This document shows, piece after piece, positions 32,347-40,290 of a stretch of 64,000 bases of DNA. Under the pieces are notes generated by a model that was not told where the DNA came from, ran no database searches, and saw nothing but the letters and a program-made list of their open reading frames with translations. Within the stretch, counting starts at the first letter, position 1; each line of letters starts with the position of its first letter. This DNA is from an uncultured Clostridia bacterium (GTDB lineage: Bacteria > Bacillota > Clostridia > Oscillospirales > Ruminococcaceae): contig CANQPB010000011.1 of the NCBI GenBank assembly GCA_947625615.1, positions 1-64,000 on the forward strand. Reading direction: 5' to 3'. Both the position numbers and the translations under genes were made by a program.

Positions 32347-33828
32347 TTAAGGGCGGCTGTTCGTTTCAATAAGCCTGCGGTAGCGCTCATAGCTTTTGGC
32401 GAGGGCGCTTTCGGGGTCGGGCTCATAGCGGGTCACGGTCTGAGTGCGGCTGATAAGCTTTCGCCCCTCCGAGATGTCTTTAAGGCACCCCAGCGTGCAG
32501 AGCTGGATTATAATATTTCCGAGAGCGGTCGCCTCGGCCGGCCCCGCGACGACGGGAATTTTGCAGGCGTCGGCGGTCATGCGGCATAAAAGCGAGGCGT
32601 TAGAGCCGCCGCCCAAAATGTGAAGCACCGAAAAGTCCTTTTTCGTCACGTCGCGCAGCTGATCGAGGGCAAAGCGGTATTTCAGCGCGAGGCTCTCGTA
32701 TATGCAGCGGCTTATTTCGCCGACCGTCCGGGGGACGTGCTGACCCGTTTTTGCGCAGTACCGCTTTATCCTCTCCGGCATATCCCCCGGGGCCGAAAAT
32801 CCCTCCGCGTCGGGATCGATAAACGAGCGCAGCGAGGACGATCTTTCCGCCTCCTTGGCGATGTCTTCAAAGCTAAGATCAAGCCCCTGCTCGCGCCAGC
32901 AGCGACGGCATTCCTGAATAAGCCACAGGCCGATTATATTCTTGAGGTAATTTGTCCTTCCGTCGGCGCCGGTCTCGTTCGAAAGCCCGAGCTCCATGCT
33001 CTTTTCGGTCAATACCGGCGAATCGAGCTCGGTGCCGAAAAGGCTCCAGGTGCCGCAGGACAAAAACGCCGCGTTTTCGCTCTGCGACGGCATCGCCGCG
33101 ACGGCGCACTGAGTGTCGTGCCCCGCGACCGCTATCACCTTTGCCGCCGAGCCGTCTTTGAGCTTTATGCTTCCCACGGCCGTCCCGCTTTGCACGGTGG
33201 GCAAAAGAAGCCTTACTGGCAGCCCAAGCTTTTCAAGGAGGCCTCTGTTCCAGCATTTTGATACGGGGTCGAGCATCTGGCTCGTCGAAGCTATGGTCTG
33301 CTCGCACACGGCGCTGCCGCAGAGGGCGTAGGCGAAGAGATCCGGCATAAACAGCAGGCGGTCGGCTTTTTCAAGAAGCTCCGGCTGCTCGCTTTTTAGC
33401 GCCATAAGCTGAAAGAGCGTGTTTATCGGCATTATCTGGCTGCCGGTTCCGGCGTAAAGCTCCGCCCGCGGGACGGTCTCGGACACCTTTTCGCACATTC
33501 CGGCGGTGCGCCCGTCGCGGTAGTTGACGGGGTCTTCCAACAGCTCCCCGTTTTTGTCAAGGAGGCCGAAATCCACGCCCCAGGTGTCGAATCCCACGCT
33601 GTCAAAGGCTCCCGCCTCATCTATTCCCTTTTTTATCTCGGAAAGAAGCTCCCCGAAGTTCCAGCGCAGATGACCCCCGGCATAAACAGGCTCGTTTTTG
33701 AACCGGCATACCTCCTCGGCGGTAAGTGTGCCGTTTTTATATGTACCCAATATCGCGCGCCCGCTCGAAGCGCCGAGGTCGAATGCGAGAACGCGCGCCT
33801 CGCGTTTATTATTCATGATCCCGCTCAT
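32347..33828 (-). CDS. rhaB: Rhamnulokinase/L-fuculokinase (FGGY family)
   Basis: A 493-residue sugar kinase. It has the N-terminal phosphate loop AFDLGASSGRAILG, the RhaB-type catalytic block SVGFDTWGVDFGLLDKNG, the ATP-side FLSCGTWSLFGTE and NIIGLWLIQECRRCW, and HILGGGSNA near the end. The sequence type is rhamnulokinase. Because it lies between an L-fuculose-phosphate aldolase and an L-fucose isomerase, it probably phosphorylates L-fuculose here, and perhaps L-rhamnulose as well. The first ATG overlaps the fucA stop (ATGA) and follows GGGGAG, giving translational coupling; a second ATG four codons later is possible. Confidence 0.9.
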   Translation of the reverse strand: MSGIMNNKREARVLAFDLGASSGRAILGTYKNGTLTAEEVCRFKNEPVYAGGHLRWNFGELLSEIKKGIDEAGAFDSVGFDTWGVDFGLLDKNGELLEDPVNYRDGRTAGMCEKVSETVPRAELYAGTGSQIMPINTLFQLMALKSEQPELLEKADRLLFMPDLFAYALCGSAVCEQTIASTSQMLDPVSKCWNRGLLEKLGLPVRLLLPTVQSGTAVGSIKLKDGSAAKVIAVAGHDTQCAVAAMPSQSENAAFLSCGTWSLFGTELDSPVLTEKSMELGLSNETGADGRTNYLKNIIGLWLIQECRRCWREQGLDLSFEDIAKEAERSSSLRSFIDPDAEGFSAPGDMPERIKRYCAKTGQHVPRTVGEISRCIYESLALKYRFALDQLRDVTKKDFSVLHILGGGSNASLLCRMTADACKIPVVAGPAEATALGNIIIQLCTLGCLKDISEGRKLISRTQTVTRYEPDPESALAKSYERYRRLIETNSRP

Positions 33829-34532
33829 TTGTCGGTCGGCTCCCCGCCGTTATTGTGGGGATATTTTTTATATCCCGGGTGCCTGCCGGTGATTTTGTAA
33901 TTCGACCTCAGGGCAATAAGCTTGTCGATATTCTCGCGGCTGATGTCGTAGCTGCCGCCCAAAAGTATCGCATTGAGGGTTATCTTTGCCCAAAGCTCCA
34001 AACTCTCCATTCGGTAATACGCTGTCAAAAGGTCGCTGCCCACGGTGAGCGCCCCGTGGTTTTCAAGGAGCATTACGTCGTGATCGTTGAGGTAGGGCTC
34101 TATGGCGTCGGGCACCTCAGAGGTCGAGGGGGTGCCGTAGGGCGTGAGCGGCACCGAGCCTATCGCCGCGACGTCTTCTATCATGTTGTACATATCCATC
34201 GGGCGGTGGGCGACCGCAAAGCCGGTAGCCGTAGGCGGGTGGGCGTGAACCACGGCGCCGACGTCGCTTCGCTTTTCATAGCAGCGCAGATGCATTTTTA
34301 TCTCGCTCGAGGGGCGGTAATCCCCGCTGCTCTCAAGAATTTCGCAGGAGGAATTTATCCTGATAAGCTTTTCGGGCGTGATAAAGCTCTTGCTTATCCC
34401 CGTCGGCGTGACGATAAAGCTGCCGTCCTCAAGCTTTACCGAGACGTTTCCGTCGTTTGCCGCCACCCAGCCGAGCTGCCACATTTTGTGGCACACGTCG
34501 CAGATCTGTTCTTTTACCGCTGTCAGCTCCAT
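33825..34532 (-). CDS. fucA: L-fuculose-phosphate aldolase, class II
   Basis: A 235-residue Zn aldolase from ATG 34532 (MELTAVKEQ), with ACGGAGGAG upstream; the track start adds 18 codons of leader. Class II aldolase marks: NDGNVSVKLEDGSFIVTPTG, SSEIKMHLRCYEKR (catalytic glutamate), VVHAHPPTATGFA (zinc histidines) and MLLENHGALTVG (third histidine). It cleaves L-fuculose 1-phosphate into dihydroxyacetone phosphate and L-lactaldehyde. It is the first gene of the fucose operon. The C-terminal tail is slightly extended and ends in the overlap with the kinase. A RhaD-like activity cannot be fully excluded. Confidence 0.9.
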   Translation of the reverse strand: MELTAVKEQICDVCHKMWQLGWVAANDGNVSVKLEDGSFIVTPTGISKSFITPEKLIRINSSCEILESSGDYRPSSEIKMHLRCYEKRSDVGAVVHAHPPTATGFAVAHRPMDMYNMIEDVAAIGSVPLTPYGTPSTSEVPDAIEPYLNDHDVMLLENHGALTVGSDLLTAYYRMESLELWAKITLNAILLGGSYDISRENIDKLIALRSNYKITGRHPGYKKYPHNNGGEPTDK

Positions 34533-34576
34533 TTTAAAAATCTCCTCCGTATATTTTTTGTGAGTTTGCTCTATAT

Positions 34577-34605
34577 ATAGTAGCATATTTGCACTATAAA
34601 GTCAA
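34577..34605 (-). promoter_or_regulatory. Promoter of the fucA-rhaB-fucI operon
   Basis: TTGACT, 17-nt spacer, TACTAT on the minus strand. The spacer contains an imperfect palindrome (GCAAATATGC) that could be an operator. Confidence 0.7.
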
Positions 34606-34670
34606 CAAAATGTTAAAATTATTGTAAGGATAATGCATAAAGAGAAACTTGCATTTTTCAAAATTACAAA

Positions 34671-34698
34671 TAAAACAGACGGCTATTCGGCCGCCTGT
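34671..34698 (-). terminator. Terminator after the chimeric pseudogene
   Basis: ACAGGCGGC...GCCGTCTGT, 9-bp stem with one G-T pair, followed by TTTATTT on the minus strand. Confidence 0.75.
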
Positions 34699-34737
34699 AA
34701 AATTGTATTTATTATATACTTTCGTCTTTTCTGAGGT

Positions 34738-35390
34738 TCACCCAAACATTTCATTTTCCCCGACGGCGGTATAGTGCGTCTCCTGCTTATCGACGTCGAA
34801 ATACCTGATTACATATTTCCCGCCGAGGTATCCCGCAACATAGCCCCCGCTCACGCCCTCCTGCGGGCGGTGTTGTCACCGGTGGCGAGGCTGTCGAAAA
34901 TATATCCGTTCGCAACGGCCATGTCGTTGCAGTTTACTTCCTTCAAAAAGACCTCCTTGCCGCCGGGGTTCACAATAAGCGTGTCTGTGCCGTCGGAGTA
35001 AATTGCCGCGCCCTCTTTTATCTGCGCATATATCGGGAAGGGCACGATGCCGTCGGCGTCGCGTTTTTCATGCGTTCTGACTATTTTTTTGGGGAGCTCC
35101 CACTCCGAGATCTCAAGGGTGTCAAGGTCGAGGCGCTTATATTCGGCGACGGTCACCCTTTTCAGCTCGCTGCCGTTGTGCTCGTTTACCTCGTCGGAAT
35201 CCCCCTTCTGCCAGTCGGCCTTTTCGCTCTGGTAGTTCACGATGAAATAAAGCCCGTCGTCAAGCTCTCCGCCGCTTGAGCATAAGACACACTCCGGCTC
35301 CGGCTGCCCGATAACTTTAAAATATTCCAGCACCATTTTATGGAGCGAGGACATGACTTCAATGTCGTCATCGCAAAACAAAATCCGCAT
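34738..35390 (-). pseudogene. Chimera of a response-regulator start and a propeller-like C-terminus, frameshifted
   Basis: From ATG 35390 (GGGGGC upstream) the protein opens MRILFCDDDIEVMSSLHK, the start of a LytTR-type response-regulator receiver. At about residue 48 (CSSGGELDDGLYFIVNYQ) it switches to repeated beta-strand text such as YAEYKRLDLD-type and GAAIYSDGTDTLIV segments, typical of DUF5050-like propeller lipoproteins. The first frame stops at 34851 (TARRRA). Adding one C in the GCCCGC run would continue it as PQEGVSGGYVAGYLGGKY...IRYFDVDKQE to a stop at 34738, followed by a terminator. It is best read as an old deletion fusion with a later frameshift. Function is lost or unknown. 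Confidence 0.65.
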
Positions 35391-35669
35391 TATAGACGCC
35401 CCCAAAAGGTAATGTCCGTATTATAACATACCTCGCTGAAAAAATCACGGTTTGTTAATCATGATTTTCAACCGCCGGGCGAGAACATTTCTGCATAATC
35501 TCTCAAAATCGGCAAATAATACAAGCACCGATAAACCGCGGGGCATAAGTAGACAGACTGACGGCAGAAAAGGTCTTGGGTAAGGAATTGTAAATGCGGT
35601 TCGGTATCATGCTGTTTCGCGTACATATAAGATACGGACGACTACAATAACTCTCAGACATCACCCTGC

Positions 35670-36044
35670 TTAATCATCTCTCGACATCAACTCCACGCGA
35701 ATTCTGTTTGAAATAGTCGCGATAAACATGGCGTTAGTCGGCTTGCCGGTAGATGGTCTAATAGCGTTGCCGAAATACTTTTCGAATGTCCCGAGAGGGC
35801 TTCTGATACACGCCGCTTCAATAGCGGAACGCATGGAGCGCTCGACCCGCTGCGAGGTAGAGGTATTCAATTCAGCAACTTCGGGATAAAGACGTTTAGT
35901 TACCTTCTGTAAGTATGAGGCGTCGTTTACGGCGAGTTTCAGGGCTGATGTGAGGTATGCAAAGCCGTTCATGTGCTGGGGAATTGCCAGATCGGTGAGG
36001 GTGATGTAGATTTCGCGGGAAAGAATTGAATCAGAAAATTTCAT
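35670..36044 (-). CDS. Stand-alone Spo0A C-terminal DNA-binding domain protein
   Basis: A 124-residue protein made almost only of the Spo0A sigma-A-interacting DNA-binding domain: IPQHMNGFAYLTSALKLAVND, VTKRLYPEVAELNTSTSQRVERSMRSAIE and GKPTNAMFIATISNR align with the Spo0A C-terminus. The recognition helix (STSQRVERSMRSAI) is intact, but the phosphoacceptor receiver domain is absent, so it would bind DNA without phosphorylation control. It starts behind GACGGAGGAAAAATT and stands alone between pseudogenes. Three TGTC-type 0A-box half-sites precede its promoter. It may tune or antagonise Spo0A targets; this is inference. Confidence 0.88.
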   Translation of the reverse strand: MKFSDSILSREIYITLTDLAIPQHMNGFAYLTSALKLAVNDASYLQKVTKRLYPEVAELNTSTSQRVERSMRSAIEAACIRSPLGTFEKYFGNAIRPSTGKPTNAMFIATISNRIRVELMSRDD

Positions 36045-36075
36045 AATTTTTCCTCCGTCTAATAAAATATATCCG

Positions 36076-36120
36076 ATTATATCATAGAATTTGTCGGGTT
36101 AATGTCGAAAAATGTCACTC
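36076..36120 (-). promoter_or_regulatory. Promoter of the Spo0A_C gene with phased 0A-box-like sites
   Basis: TATAAT (36076-36081) on the minus strand has no good -35. Instead TTTGTCGGG, ATGTCGAAA and ATGTCACTC (TGTC at 36092, 36103 and 36113, spaced 11 and 10 nt) fill the -35 region. TGTCGAA is the 0A-box core, so Spo0A or this protein may bind here. Confidence 0.55.
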
Positions 36121-36414
36121 TTTGCTGATTTCTGCGGATTTTACAATTTTTCGGGGTCATGCCGTCGCCTATTTAGCAAATTTGACGTAGAATGATTGAC
36201 AACCTGATACATATTTAGCATTTTCAGGAGTGGCATGTTGCATTAATTCACAATCAACAGAAATCTTTGTGCTCACGATATATAGTCATCACAGCTTAAT
36301 TATTTAGAAAGGCCTTAGTTTCTCAAAAATGCAAGACTTATAGCATTTCTCATTTGTTCTGCAAATTTCACCTCGATTTTTGTGGATTTGTTGGGATTTG
36401 GAATATATTGCGTT

Positions 36415-36531
36415 GTTGACAACATTGACAGTATGAAAGAGGGCGTGCGGAGCGATTATAGGCGTTGCGGGGAGAGTGGTAGGTACATAGAAACAGCCTA
36501 TCATCTTTGTTATGATAGGCAGATCTTTTAA
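36415..36531 (+). repeat. Repeat R, copy 1: conserved 5' block, 32-codon ORF and terminator hairpin
   Basis: GTTGACAACATTGACAGTATG opens the element. A 32-codon frame (MKEGV...C..SGRYI...F) ends at TTTTAA behind the hairpin GCCTATCAT/ATGATAGGC. There is no ribosome site. Copy 2 at 38919 has the same lengths and ends. It could be a small RNA with its terminator or a tiny ORF. Confidence 0.6.
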
Positions 36532-36537
36532 AAATAC

Positions 36538-36566
36538 TTGAAATCATGTTTTCCTTATGCTATAAT
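36538..36566 (+). promoter_or_regulatory. Promoter of the AlbA-type gene
   Basis: TTGAAA, 17-nt spacer, TATAAT, 52 nt before the start codon at 36619. Confidence 0.75.
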
Positions 36567-36574
36567 AATTGAAA

Positions 36575-36594
36575 TTACAGTTTATTTTAGTTTT
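36575..36594 (+). repeat. Two decamers TTACAGTTTA/TTTTAGTTTT in the AlbA leader
   Basis: They lie between the promoter and the ribosome site and match the decamer array behind the same gene (38270-38309), so this could be an operator. Confidence 0.5.
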
Positions 36595-36618
36595 TGTTTT
36601 AATTTTCAGGAGGATATT

Positions 36619-38268
36619 ATGGATATACCTATTAAGGAAACACTGACAGTCGAGTTTAAAAGCGATAGGCATTGTTATCCGTTGTCAAAACTTTACGAGG
36701 ACATAGTTGGTCTTGCAAATACTGATGGCGGTGTTCTTTACCTTGGTGTAGAGAACAACGGAAGCCCGACAGGGGTTGACAGTCAGCATCGGAATACGCA
36801 GAATATTGAAGCCGGCATACAGGATAATACAGAGCCGTCATTATTTACTGTTGCAACTATTGAAAATTGGGACGGATATGACGTTCTGAGTATAAAGGTT
36901 CCTGTTGCCAGACAGTTGACTATGACATCTGAAGGTAAATATCTGCGGCGGCGTCTTAAGCAGGACGGCACTCCGGAAAGCATTGCAATGAAGCCTTACG
37001 AAATAATGCAGCGGTTATCATACATTCAGGCAATAGATCCATCAGCTCAGGTGATAGAGGATTTACCTGCCAACACAGCGCTGAGTTCTCTTGAAAGAGA
37101 GCGTCTGCGCAATATGATTTAGATATATCACGGAGATATGTCGCTTTTAGAGCTTTCCGATTCTGAGTTAGACAGCGCGCTTGGATTTGCAAGAGAACGG
37201 CAGGGCAAGTTGTATCCTACGGTTGCCGGTCTTTTGATGATAGGCCATGAAAACTATATTCGTCAGTACGTCCCGAGTCATGAAGTTATTTTTCAGGTTC
37301 TTGATGGAGTAAATGTTTTGGCAAATCCTCCGTCAATGAAATGCTCTTTGCTGCAGACCTTTGAAAAAGTGGACTTGCTGTTCCAGTCAAGAATAACTGA
37401 GCAGGAGCTGCAAATCGGACTGTTCAGAGTTCCGATACCCAACTATGAGAAAGAAGCCTTCCGCGAAGGCTTTGTCAACGCTTTGGTGCATCGGGATTAC
37501 TACAGAACCGGAGCTGTTCAGGTGCAGCTTCAGACGTCGTCTATGACCATTTCAAGCCCCGGAGGATTTTTGGAAGGGATAACTCCCGACAATATTCTCA
37601 CCGTAGCTCCCACTCCCAGAAACGTTCTTCTTGCCGAAGCCGCCAAAAGAATAGGTCTGGCAGAACGAACCGGCAGAGGAATAGACAAAATCTATACGTC
37701 AATGCTCAGAAGCGGTCACAATATTCCCGACTATTCCTCTTCAACGGTTGCGTCGGTAGTTTTAAGGCTTAATAGCGCCGACTTGGATAAAGAATATATC
37801 AAAATGATTGTAAATGAAGAAGATCGCTTACAAAAGGCAATGCCAGTTGATGCCTTGATAGCATTATCCGTCTTAAAAACTGAACGCCGCGCAACGTCGG
37901 AGATGTTAAGCAAGAAGATTCAGAAGTCCGATTACGAAACAAGGGGCATAATAGAATGGCTTATAGAATTGGGTATGGTCGAAGGCGTTGGAAATGGCAG
38001 AGCAAGACGGTATATGCTCAGTTCAAAAGTTTACTCTATATCCGATAATAAGGCAGGATATACCCGTCAGCGCGGCTGGGACACCTTGCAAGAACAGGAA
38101 CTCATTCTCTCGCACTTGTCCAAATACAGAACTATCACGAGAGAAGGCGCCGCAGAATTGTGCAGATGCACTCCAAATCATGCAACATGGCTGCTGCGAC
38201 AGCTGACGAGTCAGAACAAAATCAAGCTCTGCGGAAGCGGTCGCGGAGCTCACTATGAAAAACTCTAA
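36619..38268 (+). pseudogene. AlbA/Schlafen-type ATP-binding regulator interrupted by an in-frame amber codon
   Basis: Two track ORFs (36538-37122 and 37138-38268) are in the same frame, separated by TAG at 37120. Joined, they give about 549 codons from ATG 36619 (TCAGGAGGATATT upstream). Order: AlbA_2 domain (TVEFKSDRHCYPLSKLYED, GLANTDGGVLYLGVENNG); a C-terminal HATPase_c_4 region (FVNALVHRDYYRTGAVQVQ, AKRIGLAERTGRGI); then winged-helix segments. Around the stop the text RNMI-stop-IYHGDMSLLEL fits the usual continuous family sequence, so AAG or CAG probably mutated to TAG. A GGAG sits close to ATG 37138, so reinitiation is possible but weak. Such proteins are ATP-dependent transcription regulators or defence factors. 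Confidence 0.8.
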
Positions 38269-38269
38269 A

Positions 38270-38309
38270 TTATAGTTTATTACAGTTTATTATAGTTTGT
38301 TATAGTTTA
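38270..38309 (+). repeat. Four tandem decamers TTATAGTTTA
   Basis: TTATAGTTTA, TTACAGTTTA, TTATAGTTTG, TTATAGTTTA immediately behind the AlbA-type gene: one repeat per helical turn. The same unit occurs twice in that gene's leader. Confidence 0.85.
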
Positions 38310-38375
38310 CTGTGCGGGAGTAATTGTTCCAGCCTGAATTTCTGACGATGTTCTGATTGCAAAAAGGAGAATCGA

Positions 38376-38729
38376 ATGATAAAACCAAGTGACTTTTTAG
38401 AAGCCTTTGACAAGACTGCCGATATAATAAATCTCTGGACAGATTTTCGCAGGCAGGAAATTATCGACGATATTTTATGGCTCGATCAAAATTACGAAAA
38501 TATCGACGCTCTGCGCGGGTATATTCTTAATCACGTTGACTTTAAAAATAAAATAGCGAATATGGATTATGCGCGGAAAGTGCTTGGATATTCCGATACG
38601 AAGATACAGCAATTAGCCGAGCTTTGGGCAAACTGTTTGTACGCGGAGCTTCGGAATGTTCAAAGCGGGAGAATTGAAAACAAGCCGCTTAAGATAATTG
38701 TTCATGAGCTGAAAGCGCAGGGGAGATAG
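38376..38729 (+). CDS. Small hypothetical protein
   Basis: A 117-residue helical protein with a good AAAAAGGAGAATCGA ribosome site. It has no recognised motif; the text DFRRQEIIDDILWLDQNYENID and YSDTKIQQLAELWANCLYAEL suggests coiled or helical packing. It lies 107 nt after the broken AlbA-type gene, beyond the decamer array, and may have been its operon partner. The function is unknown. Coding is likely given the start signal and amino-acid make-up. Confidence 0.6.
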   Translation: MIKPSDFLEAFDKTADIINLWTDFRRQEIIDDILWLDQNYENIDALRGYILNHVDFKNKIANMDYARKVLGYSDTKIQQLAELWANCLYAELRNVQSGRIENKPLKIIVHELKAQGR

Positions 38730-38918
38730 GAGAAGAATCAATTATTCACGCATTCGGATATAATGTCAATGCACAGTATGTTTCTGGTAGTACTTTGATT
38801 CCAATCGCCTTAGTGTGACGACGTTTTTTGTATTATAATTTTTTTGATATCTAAAATTCTGTGTCGAAATCTACATATTATTCGCATTTTGTAGTATATA
38901 TATGTATTTATACCCATT

Positions 38919-39035
38919 GTTGACAACATTGACAGTATGGGAGAAGGCGTGTGGGGCGGTGGTTGGAGTTGCAGGAAGAGCGGGAGGTACATAAATTTGC
39001 AAAAAGGAAGCCCTTCAAAGAGGGTCTCCTTTTAA
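38919..39035 (+). repeat. Repeat R, copy 2
   Basis: GTTGACAACATTGACAGTATG is again followed by a 32-codon frame (MGEGV...C..SGRYI...F) ending TTTTAA. The final hairpin (GGA-GCCCT...AGGG-TCC) is different in sequence but in the same place. The stretch 38730-39202 holds no other gene. Confidence 0.6.
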
Positions 39036-39143
39036 AGTTGTCCTATAATAGGATTGGAGTTTTTTATGAGCTAATGTTAGCATGCAGTATATGGTGTCTT
39101 TTGGAATTCATTCCAGATCAAAAAATTAAAAAAACGCAAAAAA

Positions 39144-39175
39144 GTATTGCTATCAGCGATACAATGTGGTATAAT
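39144..39175 (+). promoter_or_regulatory. relBE promoter with operator-like inverted repeat
   Basis: TTGCTA, 17-nt spacer, TATAAT. The imperfect inverted repeat GTATTGCT-ATC-AGCGATAC (39144-39162) covers the -35, as expected for RelB or RelBE autorepression. Confidence 0.6.
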
Positions 39176-39202
39176 ATAAGAAAAACTTATGAGGTGATTA
39201 TT

Positions 39203-39526
39203 ATGGCATCAAAAACAGCAAACGTTTTGGCGCGTGTGGAACCCGAGGTCAAAATTCAGGCAGAGGCAATCATGGCGCAGCTTGGCATACCCACATCTGT
39301 CGTCATCAATATGCTCTACAAGCAGATCATTATGACACGCGGCATACCTTTTCCGATGACCGTTCCGAAAGTCGAAGTCCCGAAAGCAAGAGATGAAATG
39401 ACTGATGAGGAGTTTAATGAGAGGATCAGACACAGTTTGGCTCAGGCAAAAGCGGGGCTTGGCAGACCTGCTGACGAAGTGTTTGCAGATATTATGAGGA
39501 TGATTGATGAACATGGAAAAATATGA
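39203..39526 (+). CDS. relB: Antitoxin, RelB/DinJ family
   Basis: A 107-residue protein from ATG 39203 (ATGAGGTGATTATT upstream); the track start 84 codons earlier is not credible. The N-terminal ribbon-helix-helix (TANVLARVEPEVKIQAEAIM, LGIPTSVVINMLYKQII) is typical of RelB/DinJ antitoxins, which bind DNA as dimers and neutralise the toxin with the C-terminal tail. The reading frame overlaps the toxin start by 20 nt, the standard type II arrangement. The operator-like repeat at 39144 supports autoregulation. Confidence 0.9.
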   Translation: MASKTANVLARVEPEVKIQAEAIMAQLGIPTSVVINMLYKQIIMTRGIPFPMTVPKVEVPKARDEMTDEEFNERIRHSLAQAKAGLGRPADEVFADIMRMIDEHGKI

Positions 39527-39839
39527 GATTATTGTTGATCCCGATGCAGAGAAGTCATTAAATGATATTTTCCAGTATATTTTAAACGACTTAAAATCTC
39601 CGGAATCTGCCAAAAGCACATCATATGCTCTATTAAAAGCTATACACGGTCTTGATTTTATGCCCCAAAGATATGCCGTTCTGCCTGAAGATTTTTTCGA
39701 AAAAAAGGGCGTTCGGCGTATGCAGGTTTGGAATTACTTTGTGTATTTCAACGTTGACGAATCTAATGAGCGTGTCAATATCCTTGATGTTCTGTATGTC
39801 GGCAGGGAGCAAAGAGAACAGCTATGTGATAAAAAATAA
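39507..39839 (+). CDS. relE: Toxin, RelE/ParE family
   Basis: 110 residues from ATG 39507 (GAGG 7 nt upstream; the track uses a TTG one codon earlier). The fold marks are a helical N-terminus (IVDPDAEKSLNDIFQYI), a central PQRYAVLPED loop and C-terminal strands GVRRMQVWNYFVYFNVDE and VNILDVLYVGREQ, as in ParE/RelE mRNA interferases or gyrase inhibitors. Toxin type (RelE or ParE) cannot be fixed by eye. It is translationally overlapped by relB, so the pair forms a complete module in this mobile zone. Confidence 0.88.
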   Translation: MNMEKYEIIVDPDAEKSLNDIFQYILNDLKSPESAKSTSYALLKAIHGLDFMPQRYAVLPEDFFEKKGVRRMQVWNYFVYFNVDESNERVNILDVLYVGREQREQLCDKK

Positions 39840-40290
39840 GCATTGAAAACATTGACAAAGTAAGAAAGAACGTGCGAGTCTACGCTATGTTGCCGACAAG
39901 AACTGGTGGTGCAAGAGATATTTGTGCATGAAATATCTTGAAAAAGCCGCAGAATAATTTGCAAAGTATTGCTTCAAATCGTTAAACTATCCCTCGGCAT
40001 GTTGAGGGATATAGCACAAAAATATTACTTCGTTCTATATGAAAAGGGTTGGCATTGCCGAATATCAATACCCATATAATCATACAATTGTTCCGAGTAT
40101 TAGAACGCATTTTGAGATTCAATCCCATTTTGATGAAAAAACAGCACCACCACAGACTGTATAAGACCACAGCGGTAGAGAAAACAGTCTTTAAGAAAAT
40201 GAATCGGATTGAGCAAACAAGAAAAAACACATCTGATAATGTGAAATAACGTAGGTGTAACTACATATGTACTGTTAATAATATAAATAT
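39840..40290. other. 450-nt intergenic stretch with a degenerate repeat R copy
   Basis: CATTGAAAACATTGACAAAGTAAGAAAGAACGTGCGAG (from 39841) is a decayed third copy of repeat R, lacking the ATG and the terminator. The rest is AT-rich and shows no supported gene. It separates the mobile zone from the capsule operon, whose last gene ends at 40291. Confidence 0.5.

Noticed and set aside
36304-36504. 66-residue minus-strand ORF in the Spo0A_C/AlbA gap
   Set aside because: It runs antisense through repeat R, has no ribosome site and no similarity that I can recognise.
40039-40167. 42-codon plus-strand ORF (MKRVGIAEYQYPYN...)
   Set aside because: No ribosome site, no recognisable similarity, and placed in AT-rich intergenic DNA.
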